DNA of 64,000 nt from Pseudomonadota bacterium (GCA_029572955.1 JAKPQE010000020.1:62001-126000), one strand, 5' to 3'; numbered from the stretch's first letter, positions 55,417 to 64,000 are shown. Notes: a model not told the origin generated them from the sequence alone. A program made the numbers and translations.

Positions 55417-55767
55417 ATGACGGTCGAGCTGCGCCCCGGACAGGCTCTGAAGCTCTGGCACGACGTTTCGCTCGCTCTCGTGCGCGACGGCGACATCGAC
55501 CTCAGCTCGCGCCAGATGACGATTCTGCTGACCATCTATCTCGAAGCGCCGCCGCATACGGTGCGCGGGCTGGCCGCCAAGCTCGGCGTGACGAAGCCGG
55601 TCATCACCCGGGCGCTCGACACGATGGGGGCGCAGAATCTCGTCACCCGCCGGCGCGACGAGGCCGACCGGCGCAATGTGGTGATCCAGCGCACGGTCGA
55701 GGGCGCCCTCTTCGTCGAACGGCTCGCCGACCTGATCGCCTCGCAAAGCCGGATCCTGCCGCGATGA
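55417..55767 (+). CDS. MarR family transcriptional regulator
   Basis: The 116-residue protein is short for MarR because the N- and C-terminal dimerisation helices are reduced. The winged helix is clear: TVRGLAAKLGVTKPVITRALDTMGAQNLVTRRRDEADRRNVVI. The stop overlaps the next start as ATGA, so it is translated with the NlpC/P60 hydrolase and might autoregulate that pair. The ligand is unknown. Confidence 0.85.
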   Translation: MTVELRPGQALKLWHDVSLALVRDGDIDLSSRQMTILLTIYLEAPPHTVRGLAAKLGVTKPVITRALDTMGAQNLVTRRRDEADRRNVVIQRTVEGALFVERLADLIASQSRILPR

Positions 55768-56630
55768 CCAACGACCTCGACCCGCGCCGCCACGCCTATC
55801 GTCCCGACCTCGCCGACCGGCGCCTCGCGGGCCGGGTCGCCGCCGGGCGCTTCGTCGAGGGGGCCGAGCGGCAGGTGATCGCGACGACCGCGGTGCTGCG
55901 GCGCCGGCCGGAGCCCGACCTTGGCGCCGACACCGAGGCGCTTTTCGGCGAACGGCTGCGCGTCTTCGAGGAAACGCCGGAGGGCTGGGCCTGGGTCCAG
56001 CTCGACGAGGACGGCTATGTCGGCTGGATGGCGAGCGCGGCGCTCGCGGTCGCCGGTCCGGCGGCGAACCGCAAGGTCGCCGTCCTTCGCACCTTCCGCT
56101 ATCCGCGCCCCGACATGAAGTCGCCGCCGCTCGGCCATCTCGCCTTTTCGAGCCGGGTCGCGGTCGCCGACATCGACGGCAAGTTCGCCCGGCTCGCCGA
56201 CGGCTCCTTCGTCATCGCCCGCCATCTCGGCGAAATCGATGCGGTCGAGGCCGATTTCGTCGCGGTCGCCGAGCGTTTCCTCGGCGTGCCCTATCTCTGG
56301 GGCGGCAAGTCGAGCCTCGGCCTCGACTGCTCCGGTCTCGTGCAGATCGCCCTGCATGCGGCGGGGCTTTGCTGTCCGCGCGATTCCGACATGCAGGCGG
56401 CCGAGGCCGGTGCGGCACTCGACATTTCGGGCGGTCTGCCGGCGTTCCGGCGCGGCGATCTCGTCTTCTGGCGCGGCCATGTCGGCATCATGCGGAGCGA
56501 GACCGAGCTCCTCCACGCCAACGCCTTCCACATGCTGGTGGCGAGCGAGCCGGCGGCGGGGGCGATCGCCCGCATCGCCGCCGACGGCCTGCCGGTCAGC
56601 GGCGTGCGCCGGGTCGGCGCCGTCGTCTAG
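55764..56630 (+). CDS. NlpC/P60 peptidoglycan hydrolase with SH3 domains
   Basis: The 288-residue protein carries an N-terminal SH3-like region (ALFGERLRVFEETPEGWAWVQLDEDGYVGWM) and possibly a second one near residue 130. The catalytic domain follows, with the cysteine in LGLDCSGLVQ and the histidine in FWRGHVGIM. No signal peptide is seen, so it probably acts on muropeptides inside the cell as an endopeptidase of the YkfC type. The neighbouring M17 peptidase fits a peptidoglycan-peptide recycling set. Confidence 0.9.
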   Translation: MTNDLDPRRHAYRPDLADRRLAGRVAAGRFVEGAERQVIATTAVLRRRPEPDLGADTEALFGERLRVFEETPEGWAWVQLDEDGYVGWMASAALAVAGPAANRKVAVLRTFRYPRPDMKSPPLGHLAFSSRVAVADIDGKFARLADGSFVIARHLGEIDAVEADFVAVAERFLGVPYLWGGKSSLGLDCSGLVQIALHAAGLCCPRDSDMQAAEAGAALDISGGLPAFRRGDLVFWRGHVGIMRSETELLHANAFHMLVASEPAAGAIARIAADGLPVSGVRRVGAVV

Positions 56631-56653
56631 CGCAAGCCGTTCCCGGCGCCGCC

Positions 56654-57613
56654 TCAGGAGGCGTGGCGGCTGGCGTCGGCGCCGTAATAATTGATGTAGC
56701 GCTCGGAGATCGAGGCGACCGGCAGCACCACGAAGACATCGGTGGTGCCGAACTGATGGTCGACCACGGCACCGTCGCCGATATGGCCGCCGAGGCGCAG
56801 ATAGCCCTTCATGTGCGCCGGCAGGGCATGCAGCGCGGCGCGGGCGTCGATCGCCTCCTTCGGCATCAGGTCCATCGACACGTAGCGGTCGGAATTGGCG
56901 CGAACCCGCCATTCCTCGGGCGAACCGACATGATGATGCAGGAAGGCGAGCGGCAGGGCGAGCCGCTGCGGGTCGGTGCCCTCGAGGCTGGCGCAGCCGA
57001 CCATCGCGTCGATCCGGTGCATCAGCACATAGGCCCAGATGCCGTGCCAGAGCAGTTCCACGGTGCGCTTGTTGCGGTAGGGCTTCAGCACGCAGGAGCG
57101 GCCGAGCTCGAGGAACTTGAGGTCGGGCTTCGCGTCGACGAGCTTGCCGACTTCGAACTCGCCGGCCGAATAGAACCCGCCCTCGCGATCGGCGACGTCC
57201 TGGCGCAGGAGCCGGTAAGTGCCGACGACGCGCGGCGTCGGGCGGCGGAACGGCTTCACCTCGACCTGGCTGTGATCGAGCACCAGGAGGTGGTCGCAGA
57301 TGGCATCGTATTCGTCGACATCGCGGCGGCTGGCGAGGGCGGCGAAATCGGGGATCGCCGACATTTCCTCGTAGAAGACGTGGTAGCGCAGGCTCTGGGC
57401 CTTCTTGACCTCGCCGGCCGAGGCGGCGAGGCGAACCTCGAGAGACCCGATGCGACCGAGGCTCACCGGCGCCGGGCCGGCCTCGCGGAAGCGGCGGGCG
57501 AGCGCCCCGCCGGCGCGGCCGCCGAGCGCGCCACCGAGCGGCGCGATCTTGCGAACGAGATCGCGCGGAGACAGTCTGACGTTCCGCTTGGTGGTCATCG
57601 GATTAAGCCGCAT
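56654..57613 (-). CDS. olsB: L-ornithine N-alpha-acyltransferase OlsB
   Basis: The 319-residue acyltransferase of the GNAT-like OlsB family transfers a 3-hydroxyacyl chain from ACP to ornithine, the first step to ornithine lipid. Visible blocks include KAQSLRYHVFYEEMSA, DHLLVLDH, GTYRLLRQ and LELGRSCVLKPYRNKRTVELLWHGIWAYV. GGAG eight bases before ATG 57613 supports this start (a second Met lies five codons later). olsA is not adjacent; plsC at 14.0 kb is the only acyltransferase of that type in the window. Confidence 0.9.
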   Translation of the reverse strand: MRLNPMTTKRNVRLSPRDLVRKIAPLGGALGGRAGGALARRFREAGPAPVSLGRIGSLEVRLAASAGEVKKAQSLRYHVFYEEMSAIPDFAALASRRDVDEYDAICDHLLVLDHSQVEVKPFRRPTPRVVGTYRLLRQDVADREGGFYSAGEFEVGKLVDAKPDLKFLELGRSCVLKPYRNKRTVELLWHGIWAYVLMHRIDAMVGCASLEGTDPQRLALPLAFLHHHVGSPEEWRVRANSDRYVSMDLMPKEAIDARAALHALPAHMKGYLRLGGHIGDGAVVDHQFGTTDVFVVLPVASISERYINYYGADASRHAS

Positions 57614-57777
57614 CGGTCATGCTCCGCCGGTCGATCGATCCCTTGCCGAACGGATGCGGCGGCCAGGGACCAACGATTCGGCGCCCGCCACGTTTCGGCG
57701 GATTAGCCAGACCATACGTATTCAACCGTTTCGTGACAACGGCGCAACGGCTCGATGACAGCCGCGAACCGGCCGGC

Positions 57778-59826
57778 TCAGCCGGCCCTGGCGAGGGCGC
57801 GCTCCCTGCCCGTGCCGGTCCAGGTCTCGACCAGCCGCGCCAATCGATCGGGATCGATCGGCTTTGTCGCATAATCGTCAAGACCGGCGGCGAGGGCCCG
57901 CTCGCGCTCGTCGGCCTGGGCATTGGCCGTGAGGGCAACGATCGGCACGCGGGCCAGCAGGTGTTCGGCCTCGAGCGCACGGATCGCGCGGGTCGCACCG
58001 ATGCCGTCGAGTTCGGGCATGTGCAGGTCCATCAGCACGAGATCGATCGGCTCGCCAGGTTCGGCCTCGCCGGGCACGAAGGCCTCGCGATAGACGGCGA
58101 GCGCGGCGGCCCCGTCGGCGACCGCGGTCACCCGGTGGCCCTGGCGCTCGAGCACCGAGCGGGCGAGCAGCGTGTTGATCTCGTTGTCCTCGGCAAGCAG
58201 CACGTGGCGGCTCTCGACCTTGCGCGGCAGGCGCGGCGCGACGCGCTCGTCGGCAAGGTCGTCTTCCTTGTCCCAGTCCGGACCGTCGAGAACGGTGTCG
58301 AGGAGAGCGACGGCGGAGCGGGCGCGGATCGGCCGCACGAGATAGCCGGCATAGCCTTGCCGCTTCAGCCGGTCGAGCTCGCCACGGGCGCCGGGTTCGA
58401 TCAGCACCACCGCCGGCAGGTCGGGAACGACGTCGCGCAAGGTCGCAAGGTCGTCGGCGGCGTCGTGGCCGATGCGGTTTTCGACGAGCGCGATGTCGAA
58501 AGCGGTGGCCTCGCCGCGCAGCCGCACCACCGCGTCGGCGACGGTCGGAACGATTTCGCTCGCCGCGCCGGCATCGGCGAGGCAGGCGGCGAGTGCCGGG
58601 GCCTCGACGGCGCTGCGGGCAACGACGAGGGCGCGACGGCCGGCAAGCAAGGTCTCGATTTCGGGCGACGGGGCGGCCACCGGCAGGTCGATGGCGAAGG
58701 CGAAACGGCTGCCCTTGCCCGGCTCGCTGCTCAGGGTCATCTCGCCGCCCATCAGCTCGACGATGCGGCGGGAAATGGCAAGGCCGAGGCCGGTGCCGCC
58801 GCGGCGACGGCCGAGATCGGTCTGCTCGAACTCCTCGAACAGTCGCTCGGCATCCGCCTCGGCGATGCCGACGCCGGTGTCGCGCACCTCGAAGACGAGA
58901 CGGCAGCGTTCGGCATCGGCGGGATCACCGCTATCGACGGCGACCGATACCAGGACGCCGCCGGCCTCGGTGAACTTGATGCCGTTGCCGGCGAGGTTGA
59001 GCAGCACCTGGCGCAGGCGCGCGGCGTCGCCGACGAGCTTTTCCGGCACGTCGGGCGCGACGCGGCTGGCGATCTCGATGCCCTTGCCATGGGCGCGCGG
59101 GGCGAGCAACTCGCCGACTTCCTCGGCGAGGCGGCGTGGCTCGAAGCCGGTCGGGGCGAGTTCGAGGCGGCCGGCCTCGATGCGCGAGAAGTCGAGAACG
59201 TCCTCGATCAACGACAGGAGCGCTTCGCCCGAGGTCTCGATGGCGCGGGCATAGGTCGCCTGCTCGGCTGAGAGGCGGGTGTCGGAGAGGAGCGCCGCCA
59301 TGCCGAGAATGCCGTTGAGGGGCGTGCGGATCTCGTGGCTGACGGTGGCGAGGAAACGCGACTTCGCCCGGCTCGCCGCCTCGGCCTCGTCGCGGGCGTG
59401 GCGCAGCGCCGCTTCGACCGCCTTGCGGTCGGTGATGTCGCGGCCGACGCTCTGCAGGGTGATGACGCCGTCGCCGGGGCGGCGGGCGGGCATGTCGAGC
59501 CAGGCGTACCAGCGCGGGCCGGCGGCGGTCATCAGGCGGATATCGCGCGGCTGTTCGCGCGTCTCGGGCTCGGGACCTTCCTCGATGACTTGCGGACGCC
59601 AGTCGGTGCCGAGGAGGGTTTCGGATTTCTCGCCGAAGGTCTCGCAGACGGCGTCGTTGACGAAGACGAGGCGGCCGCCGGCATCGCGACGCACGACGAG
59701 GTCGCCGTGCATCTCGATCAGGCTTTCATGCTGCTCGAGGCTTTCGCGCAGCCGCCAGTTGTCGTCGGCAAGCGCCTCGAAGCTCGGCCGGTGCGGCCGC
59801 TTTTCCCGTCCACCGGTCTTTCCCAT
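57778..59826 (-). CDS. Soluble hybrid histidine kinase with PAS and receiver domains
   Basis: The 682-residue protein has no membrane span. Domains in order: a short coiled coil, a PAS domain (residues about 30-135), HisKA with SHEIRTPLNGILGM, an HATPase domain (LNLAGNGIKFTEAGG, RDTGVGI, GTGLGLAISRRIVELMGG), a degenerate receiver (about 400-515, without a clear acceptor Asp: FDIALVENRI) and a typical receiver with LVLMDLHMPELDG. It probably senses a cytoplasmic signal through the PAS domain. The output partner is not encoded nearby. It lies upstream of olsB on the same strand. Confidence 0.9.
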   Translation of the reverse strand: MGKTGGREKRPHRPSFEALADDNWRLRESLEQHESLIEMHGDLVVRRDAGGRLVFVNDAVCETFGEKSETLLGTDWRPQVIEEGPEPETREQPRDIRLMTAAGPRWYAWLDMPARRPGDGVITLQSVGRDITDRKAVEAALRHARDEAEAASRAKSRFLATVSHEIRTPLNGILGMAALLSDTRLSAEQATYARAIETSGEALLSLIEDVLDFSRIEAGRLELAPTGFEPRRLAEEVGELLAPRAHGKGIEIASRVAPDVPEKLVGDAARLRQVLLNLAGNGIKFTEAGGVLVSVAVDSGDPADAERCRLVFEVRDTGVGIAEADAERLFEEFEQTDLGRRRGGTGLGLAISRRIVELMGGEMTLSSEPGKGSRFAFAIDLPVAAPSPEIETLLAGRRALVVARSAVEAPALAACLADAGAASEIVPTVADAVVRLRGEATAFDIALVENRIGHDAADDLATLRDVVPDLPAVVLIEPGARGELDRLKRQGYAGYLVRPIRARSAVALLDTVLDGPDWDKEDDLADERVAPRLPRKVESRHVLLAEDNEINTLLARSVLERQGHRVTAVADGAAALAVYREAFVPGEAEPGEPIDLVLMDLHMPELDGIGATRAIRALEAEHLLARVPIVALTANAQADERERALAAGLDDYATKPIDPDRLARLVETWTGTGRERALARAG

Positions 59827-59911
59827 CAGTCTGCCGGTCCCTCCCGCAATTGCCGGAAGGATCGCATGGGAAGCTTAAAAAGCCTTGAGGTACCGTGGTT
59901 TACGAAAGGTT

Positions 59912-60628
59912 TCAGGATCCGGTCGGGCTGGCCGGAGGATTGCCGAGGCCCCAGACCGCGGTCTTCTTGATCGAGAAATCCTCGAGCGCCCGGGTCACCG
60001 GCACTTCGTAGTCGGCGAGGCGGTGGAGCTTCTGCTTGGGGAGATAGAGCCGGTCGGGATCGCCGATGAGCACGGTCGTGCCGGCATCGGCAAGGCTCTC
60101 GAACCAGGCGAAGATATCGCGCGAGGCCGGCCATTCGTAGAAAATGTCGCCGGCGAGAAGCACATCGATCCCGGGCATCGGGCGGCCGAGCAGATTGTCG
60201 GTGACGATCTCGAGGCCGACACCGTTGGCGGCCGAGTTCAGCGCCATCGCGGCACCGGCGAAGCCGTCGATATCGGCGGCAAGTACGCTCGCCGCCCCCG
60301 CCTTCATCGCCGCGATGGCGACGAGGCCGGAACCGGAGGCGAAATCGAGCACGCGACGGCCGGCGACCAGATCCGGCCGGTCGAGCACATAGCGCGCCAG
60401 CGCCTGACCGCCGGCCCAGGCGAAGGCCCAGTAAGGCGGCGGCAGGCCGATCGTTTCCAGCTCTTCCTCGGTCTTCTTCCAGAGCTCGGTCGCCTCGTCG
60501 GCGAGGCGAAGCTCGATCTCCGGCACCAGCGGCACCGCGAGCGCCCGGGTGTGGGCGTGGATGAAGGCCGGCCTGTCGACGATCCGCCCGCCGGCCAGAC
60601 CATCGCCTCGCTGCCCGTCGTCAGCCAT
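59912..60628 (-). CDS. Class I SAM-dependent methyltransferase (ETFB lysine methyltransferase-like)
   Basis: The 238-residue protein starts at MADDGQRGDG, overlapping the EVE gene by 8 bp. Motif I is RRVLDFASGSGLVAIAA, and PPPYWAFAWAGGQALARYVLD and AGDIFYEWP are typical of the METTL20/ETFB lysine methyltransferase and related L11 methyltransferase-like group. In alphaproteobacteria such enzymes methylate the electron-transfer flavoprotein beta subunit. That substrate is inferred from family only. Confidence 0.82.
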   Translation of the reverse strand: MADDGQRGDGLAGGRIVDRPAFIHAHTRALAVPLVPEIELRLADEATELWKKTEEELETIGLPPPYWAFAWAGGQALARYVLDRPDLVAGRRVLDFASGSGLVAIAAMKAGAASVLAADIDGFAGAAMALNSAANGVGLEIVTDNLLGRPMPGIDVLLAGDIFYEWPASRDIFAWFESLADAGTTVLIGDPDRLYLPKQKLHRLADYEVPVTRALEDFSIKKTAVWGLGNPPASPTGS

Positions 60629-61046
60629 TCGCGGCAACGCCGAGCATCTGGCAGAGAATGTTCCACTCGGCCTCGGTCACCGGCTGGACCGAGAGGCGCG
60701 AGTTCTTGACGAGCACCATCTCCTCGAGGCCCGGCGCCGCCTTGACGTCGTCGAGGGTCACGACATTGGCGACAGGCCCGATCGCGGCGATATCGACGCA
60801 TTCCCACTTGCCGGTGTCGTCGGTCGAATCGGGATGGGCAAGCGCGATCACCTCGACGAGGCCGGCGATGCGCCGTTCGTCGACCGAGTGATAGAAGAAG
60901 CCGCGGTCACCGAGCTTCATGGCGCGCATCATGTTGCGGGCCTGGTAGTTGCGCACCCCGGTCCACTCGGTGCCCTTCTTGCCGCACGCGACCTGGTCGT
61001 CCCAGGACCACGATCCCGGCTCGGACTTGAACAGCCAATATGCCAT
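60621..61046 (-). CDS. EVE domain protein
   Basis: The 141-residue PUA-like protein starts at MAYWLFKSEPGSWSWDDQ with AGGGAG five bases upstream; the track ORF adds 69 residues. The signature region GVRNYQARNMMRAMKLGDRGFFYHS is intact. EVE domains bind modified nucleotides in DNA or RNA; the housekeeping version found in most alphaproteobacteria has no settled target. It overlaps the methyltransferase gene by 8 bp, a common pairing. Confidence 0.92.
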   Translation of the reverse strand: MAYWLFKSEPGSWSWDDQVACGKKGTEWTGVRNYQARNMMRAMKLGDRGFFYHSVDERRIAGLVEVIALAHPDSTDDTGKWECVDIAAIGPVANVVTLDDVKAAPGLEEMVLVKNSRLSVQPVTEAEWNILCQMLGVAANG

Positions 61047-61168
61047 CATCTCTCCCTGCATTGGTCGGGCGGCACGATAGCGGAAGGGCACCGGTCCGGC
61101 CAAGCGAGGAGATCGGCGGCGGACACGGCAAAGGTTCGATCGGCGGCAGTTGAACAAAAAACGTGCGT

Positions 61169-61180
61169 AATTTGCAAATT
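61169..61180. promoter_or_regulatory. AT-rich palindrome, possible NtrC enhancer site
   Basis: AATTTGCAAATT is a perfect 12-bp palindrome about 100 bp upstream of the sigma-54 promoter, preceded by GTGCGT and followed by GCCC. The position suits an NtrC-type enhancer site, but the match to the NtrC consensus TGCAC-N-GTGCA is only partial. Confidence 0.35.
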
Positions 61181-61281
61181 GCCCAAAAACACGGCAGAAG
61201 GTTTCGGCGTCATTTTGTGCCCAATCCCGGCCCGGGGCCGATTTCCCGGACAAAACCGGGGCTTACATCGGTTCGGGACGA

Positions 61282-61297
61282 CTGGCACGCGGTTTGA
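61282..61297 (+). promoter_or_regulatory. Sigma-54 (-24/-12) promoter of glnK
   Basis: CTGGCACG-N4-TTGA matches the RpoN consensus YTGGCACGNNNNTTGC in all but the last base (GA instead of GC at -12). GG and the -12 element have the required spacing. The only downstream gene is glnK, a classical RpoN/NtrC target. Confidence 0.75.
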
Positions 61298-61753
<456 letters not shown>

Positions 61754-61766
61754 GCCGCGGCAGCAA

Positions 61767-61815
61767 CGGGAACCGGAGCGCAGCTCCCCGTCGGCCCCGG
61801 TTCCCGACAGCTTTT
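61767..61815 (+). terminator. Terminator-like hairpin after glnK
   Basis: CGGGAACCGG (61767-61776) pairs with CCGGTTCCCG (61797-61806), with an inner GAGC/GCTC stem, followed by ACAGCTTTTCTCT. The T-tract is interrupted. Confidence 0.6.
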
Positions 61816-62083
61816 CTCTCCGTCCGGCCGCGTCCGGCAGTGCCCCGCGGGACGCCGTTCCGGACCAAACGAAGCAACGGCGCACAGCGTGCCCCTGCTT
61901 CGCAGCCGCCCGGTCTTCCGCAGGGCCGCCGGCTGACAGCCGACGCCCGGGCTCGTGCTTGCGGCACGAATCCTGGCGGGAATGCCCGGCGCCGCGGCGC
62001 CGTGCCGAACACCGAGTTCCTGTTCGGGCCGGACCCTCCGGCCCCCTCCTCCCGTCACGATCGCTTTGCCGATCGTCAACTCG

Positions 62084-62115
62084 AAGCCCGGACCCCCCGT
62101 GTCCGGGCTTTTTTT
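62084..62115 (+). terminator. Strong intrinsic terminator 330 bp after glnK
   Basis: AAGCCCGGAC (62084-62093) pairs perfectly with GTCCGGGCTT (62101-62110), with seven T in a row from 62109. It ends plus-strand transcripts just before convergent comM. Confidence 0.88.
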
Positions 62116-62163
62116 CGCGCCGACCGGATCTCGACCGCCGAGACCGCCGAGACCGCCGCCGGC

Positions 62164-63693
62164 TCAGGCGGCGGCCGGCAGCCGATCGCTGAGACCGCGA
62201 TAGCTGAGGGCCTCGGCGAGATGGATCCGACCCACCCGTTCGGCGCCGTCGAGATCGGCGAGGGTGCGGGCGACCTTCAGCACCCTGTGATAGCCGCGGG
62301 CGCTCATCCGGGTGGCATCGGCGAAATCGCGCAGCAGCCGCGCGCCGGCTTCGTCCGGCCGGGCGATTTCCTCGATGACGCTCGCCGAACATGCCGCATT
62401 GGTGCGCACATCGAGACCGAGGGCGGCGAACCGGTCGTGCTGGACGGCCCGCGCCGCGGCGACCCGCGCGGCAACGACGGCGCTCGGCTCGGACGGCGCC
62501 GGGCGGATGAGGTCGCTCGCCGAGACGGCCGGCACCTCGATCTGGATGTCGATGCGATCGAGCAGCGGCCCGGAGATGCGCGCCTGATAATCGTCGACGC
62601 AGCGCGGCCCGCGCCGGCAGGTATGACCGGGCTCGCCGGCCTTGCCGCAGCGGCACGGGTTCATCGCGGCGACGAGCTGGAAGCGCGACGGATAGCGGAC
62701 ACGGTGATTGGCGCGCACGATCGTGGTCTCGCCGGCCTCCAGCGGCTGGCGCAGGGAATCGAGCACCTGGGCCGAGAATTCCGGCAGCTCGTCGAGGAAG
62801 AGGACGCCATTGTGGGAGAGCGAGACCTCGCCCGGCCGGGCGCGGATGCCGCCACCGACGAGAGCAGCCATCGAGGCCGAATGATGCGGCGCACGGAACG
62901 GCCGGCGAATCGAGAGCCGGCCGCCGGCGAGGCTGCCGGCGATCGAGGCGATCATCGAGACCTCGAGCAGCTCCTTCGGCGCGAGCGGCGGCAGGATCGA
63001 GGGCAGGCGGCTCGCCAGCATCGACTTGCCGGCGCCGGGCGGGCCGACCATCAGCATGTTGTGGCCGCCGGCGGCCGCCACTTCGAGGGCGCGACGGGCG
63101 CTTTCCTGGCCCTTGATGTCGACGAGATCGGGCAGGTCGTCGATCGCCTCGCGGATCGCCGGCTCGGGCCGCGAGATCACCTGCGTTCCCTTGAAGTGAT
63201 TGGCCAGGGCGATGAGGCTGCGGCCGGCGACGATGTCCATCTCGCCGCTCGCCCAGGCCGCCTCGGGACCGCAGGGCGCCGGGCAGACGAGGCCGCGCGA
63301 CAAGGCATTGGCGCCGATCGCCGCGGGCAGGACACCGGCGACCGCCGAAATGGTGCCGTCGAGGGCGAGCTCGCCGAGCACCACATAGTCGAGCAGGGCG
63401 TCGGCGGGCACGGCACCGAGCGCCGCCATCAGGCCGAGGGCGATCGGCAGGTCGTAGTGGCTGCCCTCCTTGGGGAGGTCGGCCGGGGCGAGGTTCACGG
63501 TGATGCGTTTCGGCGGCAGCGACAGGCCGGAGGCGACGAGGGCGGCGCGCACCCGCTCGCGGCTCTCGGCCACCGCCTTGTCGGGCAGGCCGACGATCGT
63601 GAAGCTCGGCAGTCCCGAGGCGATCTGCACCTGGACGTCGACGGGAAGGGCCTCGATCCCCTCGAAGGCCACGGTGGTGACGTGCGATACCAT
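62164..63693 (-). CDS. comM: YifB/ComM family Mg-chelatase-like AAA+ ATPase
   Basis: The 509-residue protein starts at MVSHVTTVAFEGIEALPV (GGAG seven bases upstream; the track start adds 11 residues). An N-terminal Lon-protease-like fold (residues 1-170) precedes the AAA+ core with Walker A GPPGAGKSM, Walker B VLFLDELPEF and the zinc-type CRCGKAGEPGHTCRRGPRC insertion, and a C-terminal helical domain. In naturally transformable bacteria ComM is a helicase for branch migration of incoming DNA; the role here is inferred. Confidence 0.94.
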   Translation of the reverse strand: MVSHVTTVAFEGIEALPVDVQVQIASGLPSFTIVGLPDKAVAESRERVRAALVASGLSLPPKRITVNLAPADLPKEGSHYDLPIALGLMAALGAVPADALLDYVVLGELALDGTISAVAGVLPAAIGANALSRGLVCPAPCGPEAAWASGEMDIVAGRSLIALANHFKGTQVISRPEPAIREAIDDLPDLVDIKGQESARRALEVAAAGGHNMLMVGPPGAGKSMLASRLPSILPPLAPKELLEVSMIASIAGSLAGGRLSIRRPFRAPHHSASMAALVGGGIRARPGEVSLSHNGVLFLDELPEFSAQVLDSLRQPLEAGETTIVRANHRVRYPSRFQLVAAMNPCRCGKAGEPGHTCRRGPRCVDDYQARISGPLLDRIDIQIEVPAVSASDLIRPAPSEPSAVVAARVAAARAVQHDRFAALGLDVRTNAACSASVIEEIARPDEAGARLLRDFADATRMSARGYHRVLKVARTLADLDGAERVGRIHLAEALSYRGLSDRLPAAA

Positions 63694-63798
63694 GAACGGC
63701 TCCGACATTCCCCGGTAGCGGTACAACCGGGGACAACCGTAGTTCAGAGACCGTTCACACGCAAGAACAATTCAGGAACGAAATTTCAGGGGTTGCGC

Positions 63799-64000
63799 TC
63801 AGCCGCGCCGTGCCTCGATGGCATCGAGGACGAGAACAGCGGCGTCGGGCCCGCCGAGGCGCTTGACCGCACGAATGCCGGTCGGCGAGGTCACGTTGAT
63901 CTCGGTGAGAAGCCCGCCGATCACGTCGATGCCGACGAAGACGAGGCCGCGGCGCTTCAGCTCCGGCCCGATGCGCGCGCAGATCTCGCGGTCACGCTCG
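63799..64000 (-). CDS. gshB: Glutathione synthetase, C-terminal part
   Basis: The frame is open from the window edge to a TGA at 63799-63801 and gives 66 residues: [25 protein letters not shown], then [19 protein letters not shown]. This is the ATP-grasp C-terminus of GshB with the glycine-binding NVTSPTG loop. It joins gamma-glutamylcysteine and glycine to make glutathione. The rest lies outside the window. It is on the same strand as and upstream of comM, 105 bp apart. Confidence 0.93.
   Translation of the reverse strand, partial: ERDREICARIGPELKRRGLVFVGIDVIGGLLTEINVTSPTGIRAVKRLGGPDAAVLVLDAIEARRG

Larger units (their letters stand above)
61754..62163 (+). other. Hairpin-rich non-coding region after glnK
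   Basis: This 410-bp gap has no convincing gene in any frame. It begins with a terminator-like hairpin at 61767 and ends with a strong terminator at 62084-62115. In between are several inverted repeats: GTGC/GCAC near 61955, GGCGCC/GGCGCC near 61990, GGGCCGGA/TCCGGCCC near 62025-62045, and ACGATCG/CGATCGT at about 62057-62077. It could be a long 3' UTR, a small structured RNA, or the scar of a lost amtB; I cannot decide. Confidence 0.5.

Noticed and set aside
61820-62083. Remnant of amtB after glnK
   Set aside because: No frame gives AmtB-like hydrophobic helices or motifs; the translations are short and Pro/Arg-rich.

Overview
The window is a GC-rich chromosomal segment of an alphaproteobacterium, most likely of the order Hyphomicrobiales (Rhizobiales). 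The evidence is gene order and content: glnD-murJ-trpS, miaB-phoH-ybeY-corC-lnt-praR-metK-trmB, lptB-rpoN-hpf-ptsN, a malic enzyme fused to a phosphotransacetylase-like domain, a Fur/Mur-type regulator without the usual CxxC pair, ornithine-lipid synthesis gene olsB, and RIME-like intergenic palindromic repeats. The genus cannot be fixed from sequence reading alone. There are no rRNA or tRNA genes, insertion sequences, prophage genes or CRISPR arrays that I can see.

Layout. 1-261: tail of a 2-hydroxyacid dehydrogenase. 0.5-2.8 kb: maeB on the minus strand. 3.0-23.5 kb: a housekeeping block on the plus strand covering mismatch repair (mutS), nitrogen sensing (glnD), lipid II flipping (murJ), trpS, an Fe-S scaffold (NifU-like), tRNA modification (tsaB, miaB, trmB), rimI, fur, plsC, phoH, ybeY, corC, lnt, the XRE regulator praR, and metK. 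23.5-27.1 kb, minus strand: an accessory cassette with a very unusual protein that joins a CrtC/AttH lipocalin-like domain to a polyprenyl diphosphate synthase, translationally coupled to a seven-helix CarR/CrtYcd-type (lycopene cyclase-like) membrane protein, preceded by a LysE exporter. This is the best candidate for an undescribed terpenoid pathway. 27.3-31.3 kb: lptB-rpoN-hpf-ptsN. 31.4-40.5 kb: mixed genes, including YjbQ, an HSL-type esterase, a hotdog thioesterase, a BigR-like persulfide sensor, a secreted PslG-like glycosidase, lepA, a rhodanese and a FecCD-type ABC transporter without a binding protein.

40.6-53.8 kb is a complete tad/cpa (Flp type IVc pilus) island. Minus strand: two TadE/TadG pseudopilins and a CpaC-N-domain-only protein. 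Plus strand: three Flp prepilins (two identical in protein sequence), then cpaA, cpaB, cpaC, cpaD, cpaE, cpaF, tadB and tadC. TadD follows on the minus strand. TTAA-N7-TTAA-like (CtrA-type) motifs, each with one mismatch, lie upstream of four transcription units of the island. 53.9-64 kb holds an M17 aminopeptidase, a MarR/NlpC-P60 pair, olsB, a soluble hybrid histidine kinase, a small methyltransferase/EVE pair, glnK behind a sigma-54 promoter, comM, and the 3' end of gshB.

Several genes form one nitrogen/carbon control circuit: GlnD uridylylates PII (GlnK, Tyr51 present), RpoN would transcribe glnK from the -24/-12 promoter seen here, and PtsN is the nitrogen-PTS output protein. The usual partner amtB is absent after glnK. 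Its place is taken by about 330 nt of hairpin-rich non-coding DNA that ends in a strong terminator.
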